NCBI RefSeq assembly: GCF_001424565.1 | Contig: NZ_LMOL01000005.1 | Span: 680,506-744,505, forward strand | Direction: 5' to 3' | Length of the DNA stretch: 64,000 nucleotides | DNA from: Arthrobacter sp. Leaf141 | Lineage (GTDB): Bacteria > Actinomycetota > Actinomycetes > Actinomycetales > Micrococcaceae | In this document: positions 20,125-32,973 of the stretch, piece by piece | How the letters are laid out: every line of letters starts with the position of its first letter | Numbering within the stretch: position 1 is the first letter of the stretch | Notes under the pieces: model-generated | Seen by the model: the letters and a program-made list of their open reading frames with translations, nothing else | Told to the model about the DNA's origin: nothing | Database searches by the model: none | Made by a program: the position numbers and the translations under genes

Positions 20125-21591
20125 GTGGCAATCTTTACGGACCCCATCAGGGAACATGCTGATTTCGGGCCGGGGGATGCGGAGTGGCTGCACCTCCTGG
20201 TGGGGGACTGGCAGATGGTGGCGGACCTGGCGTTCGCCGACCTGGCACTCTGGTTCCCCCACCCTGACCACGGCTATGTCGCTTTGGCGCACGTCCGGCC
20301 CTCCACCACGCACACGGTGTTCCATGGGGACTTCGTGGGCGAGGGGATCCGGTCTGACCTGCAGCCCCTGGTGGACAAAGCCTGGCACAGCCGCACCATC
20401 GAGCGTTCCAGCGAAACCAACTGGAGCAGCGACATGGCGTTGCGCGTCGAAGCGGTTCCAATGGTGCGCAATGGGCGGACCCTCGCCGTCGTCACCACGC
20501 ACATGGACCTGTCCAGCTCGCGCATGCCGTCCCGCCTGGAGCTGACCTACCGCCAGTGCGCCTATGACCTGCTCCGGATGGGGACGCTGGGCCTGTGGCC
20601 TGATTTCGCCTCACCTACCGGCTCCCGCCGCGGTGCGCCGCGCGTTGGCGACGGACTGATCAGGCTCGACGCCGAGGGCATCGTTCAGTACGCCAGTCCC
20701 AACGGCGTATCGGCTTTCCGGCGGCTGGGTGACGGCGAATCGCTGGAAGGCCGGTCGCTGGCGGAGGTGACCGCGAGCCTGCTGAAGGACCGGCGCATGG
20801 TGGACGAGACCCTGCCCCTGGTGGTAACGGGCAGGATGCCCTGGCGCAGCGAAATCGAGTCCCGCGGCGTAAGCCTGTCCCTCCGGGCCATCCCGCTGCG
20901 CGATGAGCAGCAGCGGTTCGGCGCCCTGGTCCTTTGCCGCGACGTGTCCGAGTTGCGGCGCCGCGAAATGGAGCTTGTCACCAAGGACGCCACCATCCGG
21001 GAAATCCACCACCGGGTCAAAAACAACCTGCAGACCGTGGCGGCACTGTTGCGGATGCAGTCCCGGCGGATGGTCAGCGATGAGGCGAAGCAGGGCCTGG
21101 AGCAGGCCATGCGCCGGGTTGCCACCATCGCCCTGGTCCATGAGACGCTGTCCCAGGGCCTGACGCAGAGCGTCGACTTCGACGAACTGATCGGCCGCCA
21201 ATTCCGCCTCTCGGCGGAGGTTGCCTCCCCATCCCAACAGGTCAAAACCGAGCGCTCCGGAACGTTCGGAGAACTGCCCAGCGATCTTGCAACGCCGCTT
21301 GCCCTGGTCATCAACGAACTCGTAACCAACGCAGTGGAACATGGGCTGGCCGGCAAGGCTGGGACGGTTTGGCTGATTGCGGACCGGACGGACGGGGACA
21401 ACGGCGAAGAAATCACGGTGACCATCGCCGACGACGGGGTGGGACTTCCCGAGACGCCGCACGTTGAGGGACTGGGACTGCAGATTGTGCGCACCCTGGT
21501 GACCAGCGAACTGGGTGGCAGCATCGCGTGGCTTCCCCGCGACGGCGGCGGAACCGCGGTCCAGATCCTGTTGAGCCTCGAAGGCAAATAA
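20125..21591 (+). CDS. pdtaS: PdtaS-like cytosolic sensor histidine kinase
   Basis: The 488-residue kinase has no membrane helix. A GAF-like N-terminal domain (about 1-150) is followed by a PAS domain (about 175-285), then a HisKA_2 motif IHHRVKNNLQTVAALLRM with H295/H296, and a HATPase_c domain with INELVTNAVEHG and IADDGVGLP. This order matches mycobacterial PdtaS, whose partner PdtaR is an ANTAR-type antiterminator; no PdtaR gene lies in this window. The GTG at 20125 is preceded by GGAGG. A perfect 18-bp hairpin ends the unit. Confidence 0.88.
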   Translation: MAIFTDPIREHADFGPGDAEWLHLLVGDWQMVADLAFADLALWFPHPDHGYVALAHVRPSTTHTVFHGDFVGEGIRSDLQPLVDKAWHSRTIERSSETNWSSDMALRVEAVPMVRNGRTLAVVTTHMDLSSSRMPSRLELTYRQCAYDLLRMGTLGLWPDFASPTGSRRGAPRVGDGLIRLDAEGIVQYASPNGVSAFRRLGDGESLEGRSLAEVTASLLKDRRMVDETLPLVVTGRMPWRSEIESRGVSLSLRAIPLRDEQQRFGALVLCRDVSELRRREMELVTKDATIREIHHRVKNNLQTVAALLRMQSRRMVSDEAKQGLEQAMRRVATIALVHETLSQGLTQSVDFDELIGRQFRLSAEVASPSQQVKTERSGTFGELPSDLATPLALVINELVTNAVEHGLAGKAGTVWLIADRTDGDNGEEITVTIADDGVGLPETPHVEGLGLQIVRTLVTSELGGSIAWLPRDGGGTAVQILLSLEGK

Positions 21592-21624
21592 GCCCCTCGC
21601 GTTACCCGCGGCGGCGGGAACGCA

Positions 21625-21666
21625 GAAGCCCCGGTGGCAACCTTGTGAGGTTGCCACCGGGGCTTC
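21625..21666. terminator. perfect 18-bp hairpin between pdtaS and whiB
   Basis: GAAGCCCCGGTGGCAACC (21625-21642) and its exact complement (21649-21666) flank the loop TTGTGA. It separates the convergent pdtaS-like and whiB genes and can fold on either transcript. No long U-tract follows, as is common in high-GC actinobacteria. Confidence 0.85.
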
Positions 21667-21703
21667 CGGCTAAAGCCATGGTTGGGGACCGAGCCCCGCG
21701 GGA

Positions 21704-21952
21704 TCAGGAGGCGCGGCGGGCCCTGGCTGCGCGGCGCTTAAGGGCACGGCGCTCGTCTTCACTCATGCCGCCCCACACGCCGGCGTCCTGGCCGGACTCA
21801 AGGGCCCATTGCAGGCAGGTGTCCACCACCGGGCAGCGACGACACACGCTCTTGGCCTCCTCGATCTGCAGGAGGGCAGGTCCCGTGTTTCCCACGGGGA
21901 AAAAAAGTTCCGGGTCCTTTTCGAGGCACGCTGCGCGGTTACGCCAATCCAT
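21704..21952 (-). CDS. whiB1: WhiB1-like iron-sulfur transcription regulator
   Basis: From ATG 21952 this is 82 residues beginning MDWRNRAACLEKDPELF, nearly the WhiB1 consensus. The four cluster cysteines are C9, C37, C40 and C46 (SVCRRCPVVDTC), followed by the GVWGG turn and a basic C-terminal tail RRALKRRAARARR for DNA contact. WhiB1 carries a nitric-oxide-sensitive [4Fe-4S] cluster, is essential in mycobacteria and binds the primary sigma factor. A TTG start six codons earlier is possible, but its codon lies within the TTGGAG that serves as ribosome site for ATG 21952. Confidence 0.93.
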   Translation of the reverse strand: MDWRNRAACLEKDPELFFPVGNTGPALLQIEEAKSVCRRCPVVDTCLQWALESGQDAGVWGGMSEDERRALKRRAARARRAS

Positions 21953-22020
21953 GCTGATCAGTCGCTCCAATTCTGGGAAAAGCTCTTGTGAAATTATTCA
22001 CTAAGCGCTACAAAGGAAAA

Positions 22021-22037
22021 GGGCCCGGCAGGGCCCC
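22021..22037 (-). terminator. GC hairpin plus TTTT between FtsK-like gene and whiB
   Basis: On the minus strand GGGCCC-TGCC-GGGCCC is followed directly by TTTTCC, resembling an intrinsic terminator. It lies about 70 nt before the whiB start and about 480 nt beyond the FtsK-like stop. It may stop FtsK-like readthrough, or act as an attenuator if whiB transcription starts further upstream. Confidence 0.5.
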
Positions 22038-22063
22038 GTTGGTCATCTGAATCCAGCCTGTCA

Positions 22064-22082
22064 TGTTAACGCTGTGTAAACA
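22064..22082. promoter_or_regulatory. TGTTAAC-N5-GTAAACA imperfect palindrome upstream of whiB
   Basis: Seven-base arms with one mismatch flank GCTGT, in the gap between whiB and the divergent membrane-protein gene. The position suits an operator for either gene. The binding protein is unknown. Confidence 0.3.
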
Positions 22083-22182
22083 AGGGGTAATAACGCTTGA
22101 TATCCCGGGAACGCTGAGCGATACATCACACTGTGGGGGCAGGCCCGCACCACTGTCCGACTATGTCCGGTAGGGTGCCAGT

Positions 22183-22671
22183 GTGTCAAGACCCCCCGCA
22201 CCGCCACCAGAGCCCGCCGTCCCCGCGGAGGAACCGGACAGCCGCCCGGATTCCGCTGTGGGAGACATAACCCTCCACCGCCCCCGGGCCGTCCTTGTGG
22301 TGGCCGGTATCGTGGCCGCCGAGGCCACCGCACTGCTGGTGGCCGCAGCCTGGTACGGCTACCAACTGTTCTCCGGCAGCCCCGTGCTTTCTTTCTGGGG
22401 AGCCGTGTTCACGCTGGGGCTGATGCTGGCTTTTTCGGCATGGCTTTACGCCACGGCGGTTTTCCTGAGCCGCGGCTACCGCTGGACCCGGGCCGCCGCC
22501 CTGGTGGCACAGCTATTTGTCCTGGTCATCGGATTTCCGAGCATCAGTGGTGGGGTAGTGATCCCCGGCCTGTTGATGGTTATCCCGGCGATCATTGCCA
22601 CCTTGCTCCTTTTCAGCAGCAAAGTCATTGGCTTCGCGACCCGGACCGGGAACCCGGCGCCCACCCTCTGA
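22183..22671 (+). CDS. four-helix membrane protein, conserved hypothetical
   Basis: The 162-residue protein starts at GTG 22183 with a Pro/Glu-rich cytoplasmic tail (about 1-33). Four hydrophobic helices follow, near 36-58, 66-88, 105-125 and 128-148; the segments VLVVAGIVAAEATALLVAA and GLLMVIPAIIATLLLF are clear. I recognise no motif with a known role. The last 159 bp overlap, in antisense, the end of the FtsK-like gene. Confidence 0.7.
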   Translation: MSRPPAPPPEPAVPAEEPDSRPDSAVGDITLHRPRAVLVVAGIVAAEATALLVAAAWYGYQLFSGSPVLSFWGAVFTLGLMLAFSAWLYATAVFLSRGYRWTRAAALVAQLFVLVIGFPSISGGVVIPGLLMVIPAIIATLLLFSSKVIGFATRTGNPAPTL

Positions 22672-25600
22672 CGGTCCTGCCGGTCCTGACGGTCCTGCCC
22701 AGGCCACCTGGACAGGGCGGGAACGTCCGTTGGACACCAGGACCGCCCGTCCTGGCGGGGGCCTGTCCTCGAGTTCGAAACGGATTCCCAAAAGATCCCC
22801 GTCCGCCAGGCTCCGCGGCGACAACAGCAACGCGGTTCCAGCGGCCCGGACGTCCGTGGCGAGCGGAAACCGGTGCATCAGCAGGGGGCTGAACCGGGCC
22901 GTAAAAACCACTGCGTAGCCCAGGTTGTGCAAGGCTGCCAGATCCGCCAGCGCAGCGGCCGGCAGCAGGTCTGCGTCATCGGCCAACAGCACGGTACTGC
23001 GGGGAAGCCGGCCCGTGCCCGCCTCCGCCAGGGCGCGCTGGAGCCTTGGAGTTGCGTCGGCATCAGCGGCCAGCTGCAACCACCGGTCCGGGGCCGGATT
23101 CAGTGCCTGGATGGCAGCCAGGACCGCTGACTTGCCGCTTCCCTGCCCGCCCAATACCGCCAGCACGCCGCCGGGCGGGAGCGGCAGAGAAGCGGGAGCC
23201 AGTTCGTCGCCGCCGATTCCAAACACCAGTGATGGGCCTGCGGCCGCCGTGCCGGCAGCTGCAGCGTACGGGTGCGGCCCAGGAAACCGGGTCCGAACCT
23301 GACTGACCGTCACCACGGCAGGCAACGGTTCCACCTTGAAGGGACGCCGTTCGACCTGTGGCGCCACCGGCGTTCCGGGCGACCCAACAAATACCTGGCA
23401 TACCGCAGCGTTGCTGCCGGCCACGGGCCCGAAAGCCACAGCCCGCCCCCTGGCGGCCGCGACGGCGGGCAGTCGCGGCCAGGCCAGGCGGCCTTCCTCC
23501 GTGGAACCGGCAGGGAAAAACAGCCTGTTGGGCAGCGCCCCGAAAAACCTTGCAGTCACCAGTTCCCGGCCGCCGGAAACAATGATGGTGATCGCTGCCT
23601 GCGAGCCATCCCGGACCAGGTCGTGAACCAGCTCTTCGGCCCACGCCAGCGGACCGGCACGGAACGCCGAAACCCAGGATCCCCAGCCGGTAATGACCAA
23701 CACCAGTGGCGTGCCGGATTCTTCTCCGCCGAGCCTGCGGGCCATCTCCTGGTGCAGCAACTCGAGGACCCGGACGGCATGGCGTGCCTCATGCAGGCCG
23801 GCGTGGGCACCCGTCCGGTGATCGCCGGCCCGGTGGCGGAAGGCGCCAACGGCGTCGAGGTAGTACAGGTGGCTCTCCTGAGGGTGCGAGGCAAGCCCTA
23901 TCACTGCAAGTTCCAACGCATCCAACGCTCCGGAACCGGCTCCGCCCAGCAGGGCCAGATGGCTGTCCAGGGCCGGATCCCACACCAAAGGAATGACCTG
24001 CTGTTCCGCCGGCAGGTCCAACAGTCCCAGGCCAACGGGCCGGGACTGCACGCCGGATTCGGATCCGGCGCCTGCAGGTCCCCGGCCGCCACGCCACGGC
24101 GGGCCGACAGGCCGCTGATTGTCGATTACGGGCTCCTGGACCAACAACGGCAATGGCGCTGCTACCGGCCGCCTTGGGGGCGCCCCGTTCCAGCTGGCCC
24201 ACAGGTCCCTGACCAGGGCCACCAGTGGAGCTGCTGCGCGGGCAGGGGTGGGCGCAGCGTCAGGTTCACCGGAGCCGGCGCCGGGATGTTCCAACTGATC
24301 CACCGCCCGCCGCACCCATAACGGCGGCGTTGCCCGACCCGTAGCGCTGGTTGCGGTTTGAAACTCCTGGATGCATTCACTGCCCCGGGCCAGGAATGCC
24401 CGGCCCGGTAAGCCGATGCCGATGGCGGCGGCCGCCGGGGATCTGATGATCTCCATCGATTCCATCTCCGACTGGACACGAAGGGCGATGCTGGACGTGA
24501 CATTGGCCCGGATGTCCGCAGTGAGCGCACCCTGGGGCCGCTGGGTGGCCATCACCAGGTGCAGGCCCAGCGACCTGCCAACGGCAGCGATCCGCATCAG
24601 TTCACGGAGTACCTCGGGTGCATCGTCGACCAGCATCCGGAACTCGTCGATGATAATCACCAGGTGGGGGAGCGGCGGATCCCCCGGTGCGGGCAGGAAG
24701 GCGCCGAGGTCCGGGACGCCCGCAGCGGCGAGGACCCGCTCACGGAACCGGACTTCGGCACGCAGGGAGGCCAGCGTCCGATCCAGTTCGTGGCTCGAGA
24801 GGTCGGTCAGCAGACCCACGCAGTGAACCAGCCCGGCCAGGGGACCCAGGCCGGATCCGCCCTTGAAATCAATAAAAAGAAAAGTGACCCGATCCGGCGG
24901 ATACGTGAGGGCTAACGCCAGGGCCAGCGTCCGCAGCAGCTCCGACTTGCCTGATCCCGTGGTCCCGGCCACCAACAGGTGGGGGCCGTCCGCTTCCAGG
25001 TCAAACCCGCACGATCCTTCCGGTCCCAGCCCCAGCGGAACTGGAAGCCCGGCCTGCCCGGCACCGGATTTCCAGCGGAAGGCCGTTTGGCCGGCGGAGG
25101 TCGGAACCAGCGCACTGAGTGGGCAGGCCGCCGGTGTTGGCTGCGTGCCCGGATCCGGACGCATCGGAGCCGCTGCTGACTGACGGCAGAAGCGGCTGAA
25201 AACAGACTCTGAGGCCAGGTCCGGGACAAATTGCAGCCGCCGCGGGCCTGACTGCACGGTGGATCCCCGCCCGGAGAGGATCACAGTGGAATCGTCCGGG
25301 CCTCCTGCCGGAAAGAACTGCAGGACGCGCCAGCCCCGGCGCAGAGCCTCACCAGGCAGTCCATCGCCGGTGCTGTCTTCGGCTGGGTCTGCCGGTGAAC
25401 CAAGGACCAGGAAAACGCCGGCGCCGCCATTCCGGGACAACGCATCCAGGCATGCAGGCGTGGTGGCGGTCAGGGCCACCTGTGGCAGATACCGCGCGGC
25501 CAGGGGCAGCAGCGAAGCGGGACCGTGGACAAGCACCCGGGCATTGCGGCCCCGCGGGTACCCCGTCAGCTGCATCAGGAACGACCGGCACATCCCCAGG

Positions 25601-26697
25601 ACGAGGTCTCCGGGCCCGCGGATGGTTGCATGCCGGATACCCGGGTCCAGCGACACGGGGACAGTCCCCGCTGACGGGATGCGGGCACCGGGAACAGGCG
25701 GTTCGATCAGGACATTTGCCGGCCGCCGGGCCAGGCCCAGCCGGAGCCACAGGCCGTCCGGCGGCGGATCGTCAGAGGTCCCGGCAGCCTGCCGCGCTGC
25801 CAGTGCCACCAGGGACAGGGCCGGAGCGGACTGCACCCGCCGCTGCCGGTCCTGTTCCACGGCCGACCGGACGGCCGCAGAAAGTTCGCGCCTGTAGCGG
25901 CGGGAAGCTGCCACCGGAAGGGCGACGGAGACCGCGGACACAGCAGAAAACGCCAAAAACAGCCACATCCCGGTGAAAGCCGAGAGGCCGACCCCCACCA
26001 CAAGTGGCAGGAGGGCAGGCAGCAGCAGGGCCCTGCTGAACGGTTCGCTCCGGCCGGGGACCACCAAGGGCATCTGCACGGAAAGCCCGGCATCCGACAG
26101 CGGCGCCTGTGGCACATCGACGAAAACGAGGGACATGGTGGTGTTGCCGCACCGGATGCCCGACGAGGTGGACACCGTCGCCCGGTTGACCTGCACACCG
26201 TCAACCTCGGTGCCGTTGGCACTGTCCAGGTCGACAAGAACGATGTCTGTGTCCGTGACAACCAGCCGGGCATGTTCGCGGGAAAGGTCAGGGTCCGGGA
26301 TGGAGATCCGCGCATGGTCGCGGCCGATGGTGTAGGTTCCCCGCCGCAGGGGTATCAGGGTGCCGGCGCCGGGTCCGCTGTGCACTGCGAGTGTCAGTGA
26401 CGCCGGTGGCAGGCCATGGCTGCCGGGCCGCTGGGCACCCCGGCCCTGCTGGCGGTCCGTGCGGTACCTTGCTCCGCAGGCCACGAGCACCGCCCCATTG
26501 ACCAGGGGTGGCGTTCCAACGGCCAGGGAGCCCAGGTCCTGTCCCGCCACCGTCACCCCAACCACGGCATAGGACGCCGCGAGGACTGGGAGCAGGTCAC
26601 TGCCGGGAGTCCCCGAAGGGGCTGCAACGGTCAGCTCCAACGGTTCCGTTGACACCGCTGAGCCGGGGCGGCCCACCAAGGTGAAATGCAGTGTCAT
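22513..26697 (-). CDS. FHA-FtsK/SpoIIIE ATPase, ESX/EssC-type
   Basis: The 1394-residue protein resembles EssC/EccC motors of type VII secretion. After an N-terminal domain of about 95 residues comes an FHA domain (about 110-190; TIGRDHARISIPDPDLSREH, then ANGTEVDG), two membrane helices (about 235-285), and three FtsK-like ATPase modules. Module 1 has Walker A GTTGSGKSE with K584 and Walker B LVIIIDEF. Module 2 is degenerate, GGAGSGALD with Ala924 for the lysine. Module 3 keeps GGQGSGKSA with K1189. No WXG100, EccB, EccD or mycosin gene adjoins it. The last 159 bp overlap the opposite gene, and the final 60 residues are polar and low complexity. Confidence 0.88.
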   Translation of the reverse strand: MTLHFTLVGRPGSAVSTEPLELTVAAPSGTPGSDLLPVLAASYAVVGVTVAGQDLGSLAVGTPPLVNGAVLVACGARYRTDRQQGRGAQRPGSHGLPPASLTLAVHSGPGAGTLIPLRRGTYTIGRDHARISIPDPDLSREHARLVVTDTDIVLVDLDSANGTEVDGVQVNRATVSTSSGIRCGNTTMSLVFVDVPQAPLSDAGLSVQMPLVVPGRSEPFSRALLLPALLPLVVGVGLSAFTGMWLFLAFSAVSAVSVALPVAASRRYRRELSAAVRSAVEQDRQRRVQSAPALSLVALAARQAAGTSDDPPPDGLWLRLGLARRPANVLIEPPVPGARIPSAGTVPVSLDPGIRHATIRGPGDLVLGMCRSFLMQLTGYPRGRNARVLVHGPASLLPLAARYLPQVALTATTPACLDALSRNGGAGVFLVLGSPADPAEDSTGDGLPGEALRRGWRVLQFFPAGGPDDSTVILSGRGSTVQSGPRRLQFVPDLASESVFSRFCRQSAAAPMRPDPGTQPTPAACPLSALVPTSAGQTAFRWKSGAGQAGLPVPLGLGPEGSCGFDLEADGPHLLVAGTTGSGKSELLRTLALALALTYPPDRVTFLFIDFKGGSGLGPLAGLVHCVGLLTDLSSHELDRTLASLRAEVRFRERVLAAAGVPDLGAFLPAPGDPPLPHLVIIIDEFRMLVDDAPEVLRELMRIAAVGRSLGLHLVMATQRPQGALTADIRANVTSSIALRVQSEMESMEIIRSPAAAAIGIGLPGRAFLARGSECIQEFQTATSATGRATPPLWVRRAVDQLEHPGAGSGEPDAAPTPARAAAPLVALVRDLWASWNGAPPRRPVAAPLPLLVQEPVIDNQRPVGPPWRGGRGPAGAGSESGVQSRPVGLGLLDLPAEQQVIPLVWDPALDSHLALLGGAGSGALDALELAVIGLASHPQESHLYYLDAVGAFRHRAGDHRTGAHAGLHEARHAVRVLELLHQEMARRLGGEESGTPLVLVITGWGSWVSAFRAGPLAWAEELVHDLVRDGSQAAITIIVSGGRELVTARFFGALPNRLFFPAGSTEEGRLAWPRLPAVAAARGRAVAFGPVAGSNAAVCQVFVGSPGTPVAPQVERRPFKVEPLPAVVTVSQVRTRFPGPHPYAAAAGTAAAGPSLVFGIGGDELAPASLPLPPGGVLAVLGGQGSGKSAVLAAIQALNPAPDRWLQLAADADATPRLQRALAEAGTGRLPRSTVLLADDADLLPAAALADLAALHNLGYAVVFTARFSPLLMHRFPLATDVRAAGTALLLSPRSLADGDLLGIRFELEDRPPPGRAVLVSNGRSRPVQVAWAGPSGPAGPSEGGRRVPGPGREANDFAAEKEQGGNDRRDNHQQAGDHYPTTDARKSDDQDK
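22671..22697. repeat. three 9-bp tandem units in the FtsK-like 3' region
   Basis: ACGGTCCTG, CCGGTCCTG and ACGGTCCTG lie end to end and encode GPSGPAGPS in the minus-strand FtsK-like protein. They start at the stop of the opposing membrane-protein gene, just before the antisense overlap. Confidence 0.8.
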
Positions 26698-26876
26698 GGT
26701 TGTGGTCCTTACCTCGTTGCCACCACGCTAGCCAGCAGGCTTCCCGCCGTCGCGGCTGCGGGTTTCCATGTGGAAAAGTGCGGATGTCAGCGGGCGTCCG
26801 GTCTCGCCGGTGGCAGCCGCCTCGGTTAGGATCGCTACACCATCACCTCCGTCCGTTTGGAAAGCAGGCGCCTCCC

Positions 26877-30749
<3,873 letters not shown>

Positions 30750-32403
30750 CCGTCCTGGCGCGGCTGCCGGTCGGCTGCAGCCGGCCGGGGCGCGCTGGGC
30801 CGGATGGTCAGCCAGCGGTGCAGGCAAAGGCCGCTGACAGCGAGTACCAGCAGGTACATGGCCGTCAGGCCCTGCCAGGTTCCCGGGGGCTGCCAGAGCG
30901 GCTCGAACATCTCTGTCCAGTTGACGTGGTCCTGGATCCCCAACGTGTAACGGCGCATTCCTTCAAGGAAAACGTACGTGTGCGCCAGGATGGCGAGGAC
31001 GATGCTCCACCGGAGCAGCGACGAGCCCCAGGGTGTCACTTTGTACGGGCGGAAGCGGACGGTGACGCCGGCCGCCAGAATCATCGTCACAACCATCGCC
31101 AGGGCGTACCGGCCCTGCCAGATCCAGCCCAGCTGCTCACTGGAACTTGCCTGCAGGACAACAGGAATCACGAGCACGGTCAGCGTGAGCAGCACCATTG
31201 CCCACCGCCCACGGACCGGACGGGACGTATAGGCGTGAAGCAGCATGGCCCCGAAGCCGAGGACCCAGGCGTAGGTGGCGGCGACGGGCGGTTGTGTGTC
31301 GAGCCAACCGAGGACACCCACGTACTGGGCCATGAAGGCGACTGTTTTATCCACCATTTCCACAGCCGCCACGTCTGCCGGGATGGATTCACTGCCGGCC
31401 AGGAGGCTTTCGAAGCTCTTTGCCGAGACAACCCACCAAAGTGCGAATGAGCATGACAGTCCCACGGCCAGGACGGCGGCCTGGGCCCGCCTGTCCCGCA
31501 GCGCCCGGAAGAGTGCAGGGGCGCTGTGACAGAGCATGGCGGAAAGGGCGGCAATGGCAAGCCAGAGCAGGGAAAGGGGCCGGGTATGGGCCAGCAGCGC
31601 ACCAGCCAGCGCAAAAATGACAAGCAACAGGCTGCTGATTTTTGTTTTACGGGCGGACTGTTCAAGGATGGCGCAGAGGCTCATGAATACCGCACCTGAT
31701 GCAGCGATTTCCAGGGCGTTGGGATTAATGGCGCCGGTGAGGAAAAATACGGACGGCGTCAGGGCGATGGCGCCGGCAATAACAGGCCTTTGAAAGCGGC
31801 GAAGGGAAGCAGCCGCACAAAAGATTGACGCAAGAAAAAATGAAACAAGCCAGGTGTTGATAAGCCGCATCGCATAAATGGCCGGCTCGCCGCTGAGGCC
31901 CCGGCTGCCGAGGCCAACAATTGCATAGTAGACAGGATTGTAATTGCCGGCCGACGTCTTGGCGGGAATCCAGGTCCTGTCGCCGGCATCAATTTGCTGT
32001 GAGCAGTCCGGGGTGACATCCGACTTTTGGGCAAAGCAGCTGTACTCGCCAAGGTGCGCAATGTAGCCCGGGACATTAACGGTGAGCGGCTCACCCTGAA
32101 TGCCGGAGCTGCTGCCGCTGAATTGTCCCCTAGCCACGGCTGCGGCTTTGATGGCGTGGGCGGGCTCGTCGGGGACCGACATAAGGGGAGAAGCGAAGCT
32201 CCAGATCGACCCCAGGCAGCCAAACAGCAACCAAGCGGTGACCAGGACGAGGACCGGGGAAGGTAGCTGGTTGAGGCTGGATGAACGACTGTTTTTGGGC
32301 GCCAGAGCCTGCCTCTTGAAAATCTGCATGATAGTTTAAATGGTACTTGGAGCTGTGCCGTTCGCTGGCTGAACACTCCGTACCACTGGAGAGGCCACCC
32401 ATC

Positions 32404-32880
32404 ATGCGAAAATCTGCTCCCAGGGAGTCGTCCGCCTCAGCGGCGACCGCAGCAGACCCTGCCCCGTCAAACGTTGCGGTGGTCCTTTACCGGCATCCGA
32501 TAGTCCGGTTCCTGCTGGTGGGCGGGTTGTCTTTTGCGCTTGACCTGGGGCTTTTGGCGATATTCCATGAGGTATTCGGGGTGCCGCTGTGGATTGCCAC
32601 GCCCATCGCATTCCTCATCAGCCTGGTATTCAATTTTCTGTTGCAGCGGATTTTCACTTTCCAGGCGAATAACAATGGAAGCGTCAGCGCGGCAAAATAC
32701 GTGCTGCTGGTGATTGTTAATGTCTTGGTCAGCGATTTGATTGTCACCGGCTTTGACGCGGCGGGCTGGTCATATATTTTTGGAAAGGCGTCGGCAACAG
32801 CGCTGACGACAGTTTGGAATTACTTCCTCTACCGGCACTGGATTTTCAAGCGCGTTCCTGAAGAGTACAGCGGTTCCTGA
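32404..32880 (+). CDS. GtrA-family membrane protein
   Basis: The 158-residue protein has a short polar N-terminus and four membrane helices, beginning VRFLLVGGLSFALDLGLLA and including the GtrA hallmarks FLISLVFNFLLQRIFTF and TTVWNYFLYRHWIF. GtrA proteins are thought to flip or accept polyprenyl-phosphate-linked sugars for surface-glycan decoration. The ATG at 32404 follows GGAGAGG. It diverges from DUF2142 copy 1 and could work with the polyprenyl-phosphate glycosyltransferase at 43.4-44.1 kb. Base composition is visibly more AT-rich than its neighbours. Confidence 0.88.
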   Translation: MRKSAPRESSASAATAADPAPSNVAVVLYRHPIVRFLLVGGLSFALDLGLLAIFHEVFGVPLWIATPIAFLISLVFNFLLQRIFTFQANNNGSVSAAKYVLLVIVNVLVSDLIVTGFDAAGWSYIFGKASATALTTVWNYFLYRHWIFKRVPEEYSGS

Positions 32881-32930
32881 ACTATCCAACGGGCCGGTTG
32901 TGCCCTCTGGCTTGCATGGGTTGTGCCGAC

Positions 32931-32972
32931 ACGACGAAGTCCCCGTCCCGGAAGGGATGGGGACTTCGTCGT
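32931..32972. terminator. 14-bp hairpin between convergent genes
   Basis: ACGACGAAGTCCCC (32931-32944) pairs perfectly with GGGGACTTCGTCGT (32959-32972) around a 14-nt loop. It separates gtrA-like and the minus-strand DUF2142 copy 2, ending 1 bp before the latter's stop codon, and is placed to serve both. Confidence 0.85.
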
Positions 32973-32973
32973 T

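Noticed and set aside
22114..22134. Possible CRP-type site upstream of whiB (minus-strand TGTGA-N6-GCTCA)
   Set aside because: Only one half-site is good; the second departs from TCACA, so I do not call it.
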